From Prochlorococcus sp. AG-347-G22 (GTDB taxonomy: Bacteria; Cyanobacteriota; Cyanobacteriia; PCC-6307; Cyanobiaceae), in contig QCBK01000006.1 of NCBI GenBank assembly GCA_003281635.1, positions 25,892-89,891 on the forward strand: 64,000 bases of DNA. Direction: 5' to 3'. The notes under the pieces are model-generated. The model saw only the letters and a program-made list of their open reading frames with translations, did no database searches and was not told where the DNA came from. Numbering within the stretch: the first letter of the stretch is position 1; every line of letters starts with the position of its first letter. A program made the translations under genes and the position numbers. Below are positions 63,548 through 64,000 of this stretch, piece after piece.

Positions 63548-64000
63548 TTAATTTTTATTCATACTTTTATTTTTTGAATCGAAGATACGTTCAATCTTTT
63601 CTATTTCAAAATTTACCTCAGAATTACTCAATATGGAACTCAACTCTTCCGTGGGATCTTTTGGATCTACATCTTTTAAAATGAATATTATTTTGTAAGA
63701 TTGAAGCTCAATTTTTCTTTTTTTTGAAAGATTCTTAATTTTTTTATTTTTTTTATCATCAAATTTTTTATTTTCTTTTTCTAAATTTATATCGTTTTTA
63801 TTTTCTGGAACATTTTTTGGCTTTTCTACCTTTTTAATTTTTTTATTTTTTTTATCATCAAATTTTTTATTTTCTTTTTCTAAATTTATATCGTTTTTAT
63901 TTTCTGGAACATTTTTTGGCTTTTCTACCTTTTTAATTTTTTTATTTTTTTTATCATCAAATTTTTTATTTTCTTTTTCTAAATTTATATCGTTTTTATT
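63548..64000 (-). CDS. Lys/Asn-rich repeat protein, 3' part; 5' end beyond window
   Basis: The minus-strand frame ending at TAA (63550-63548) is open to the window edge. The final 61 or so residues form a compact domain containing KIELQSYKIIFILKDVDPKD, PTEELSSILSNSEV and NFEIEKIERIFDSKNKS. Before it is a charged repeat of 33 residues per unit, including VEKPKNVPENKNDINLEKEN and KKFDDKKNKKIKK, here 2.7 times. The repeat should be extended or disordered; the C-terminal domain is folded-like. I recognise no family. The start and remaining repeats lie outside this window. Confidence 0.7.
   Translation of the reverse strand, partial: NKNDINLEKENKKFDDKKNKKIKKVEKPKNVPENKNDINLEKENKKFDDKKNKKIKKVEKPKNVPENKNDINLEKENKKFDDKKNKKIKNLSKKRKIELQSYKIIFILKDVDPKDPTEELSSILSNSEVNFEIEKIERIFDSKNKSMNKN
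63735..64000 (-). repeat. 99-bp tandem repeat, about 2.7 copies, continuing past the window
   Basis: The segment with TCATCAAATTTTTTATTTTC recurs at 63756, 63855 and 63954, exactly 99 bases apart, and identity appears complete across copies. The period is a multiple of three, so the reading frame is kept (33 residues per unit). Identity at silent positions indicates recent expansion. Confidence 0.95.

Overview
The window is a gene-dense piece of chromosome from a marine picocyanobacterium, almost certainly a high-light-adapted Prochlorococcus. The reasons are the very low GC content, short intergenic gaps, genes for photosystem I and II, the cytochrome b6f complex and a high-light-inducible protein, and the small hyperconserved picocyanobacterial protein (PSHCP) lying between tRNA-Trp and tRNA-Asp. 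I see no mobile elements, prophage, CRISPR array or rRNA operon. This is core rather than genomic-island DNA, so most genes are recognisable housekeeping genes. I cannot name the strain.

Layout. 1-8.5 kb: the end of proS, then psb27, purA, a PfkB sugar kinase, cutA, cobK, ssb, argB and two cyanobacterial families of unknown function. 8.5-16.4 kb: priA (minus), the principal sigma factor, hemC, pyrophosphatase, an M32 carboxypeptidase, YjbQ and a pterin dehydratase. 16.4-22.2 kb: metal-linked genes (a COG0523 GTPase with a His-rich tandem repeat, a fused ferric-iron permease, LarC) and unknowns. 22.2-30 kb: xth, hemL, a five-gene minus-strand cluster (P-loop/DRTGG protein, DprA-like protein, YajQ, a 69-aa protein, an SPFH protein), an SDR and map. 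30-33 kb: a translation block, rplS, tRNA-Trp, PSHCP, tRNA-Asp, gltX. 33-36.7 kb: a Na+/H+ antiporter, hli and tsaD on minus, diverging from psaF-psaJ, then gmk. 36.7-43.7 kb: an Rqc2/NFACT protein, tatC, petC-petA, lgt, cobM and a RodZ-like HTH protein. 43.7-51.2 kb: ppx, a UbiA prenyltransferase, ldcA, ispD, fabG, a groEL without groES, and a repeat-bearing unknown. 51.2-58.4 kb: an ABC-2 exporter and heme A synthesis genes (ctaB, ctaA) diverging from ctaC-ctaD-ctaE. 58.4-64 kb: a cyAbrB regulator, ribE, an Fe-S aldo/keto reductase, a Tat-type lipoprotein, a CobT-like protein, a DUF2232 membrane protein, and the 3' end of a Lys/Asn-rich repeat protein that runs off the window.

How the genes work together. 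Several neighbourhoods are coherent: tatC beside petC, whose Rieske product carries a twin-arginine signal; ctaA/ctaB back to back with the oxidase they supply with heme A; and rplS, two tRNAs, PSHCP and gltX as a translation block. Cobalamin genes (cobK, cobM, cobT-like) are scattered singly, as are tetrapyrrole genes (hemC, hemL).

I found small genes from the sequence itself: hli (58 aa), psaJ (44 aa), a 59-aa membrane protein beside fabG, and a doubtful reading frame whose stop overlaps the priA start. No obviously new multi-gene system is visible. The best leads are the priA-upstream frame, in-frame tandem repeats in four proteins (period 21, 24, 42 and 99 bp), a DUF3153 lipoprotein with an N-terminal domain fused ahead of its lipobox, an apparently isolated LarC, and two palindromes near promoters.
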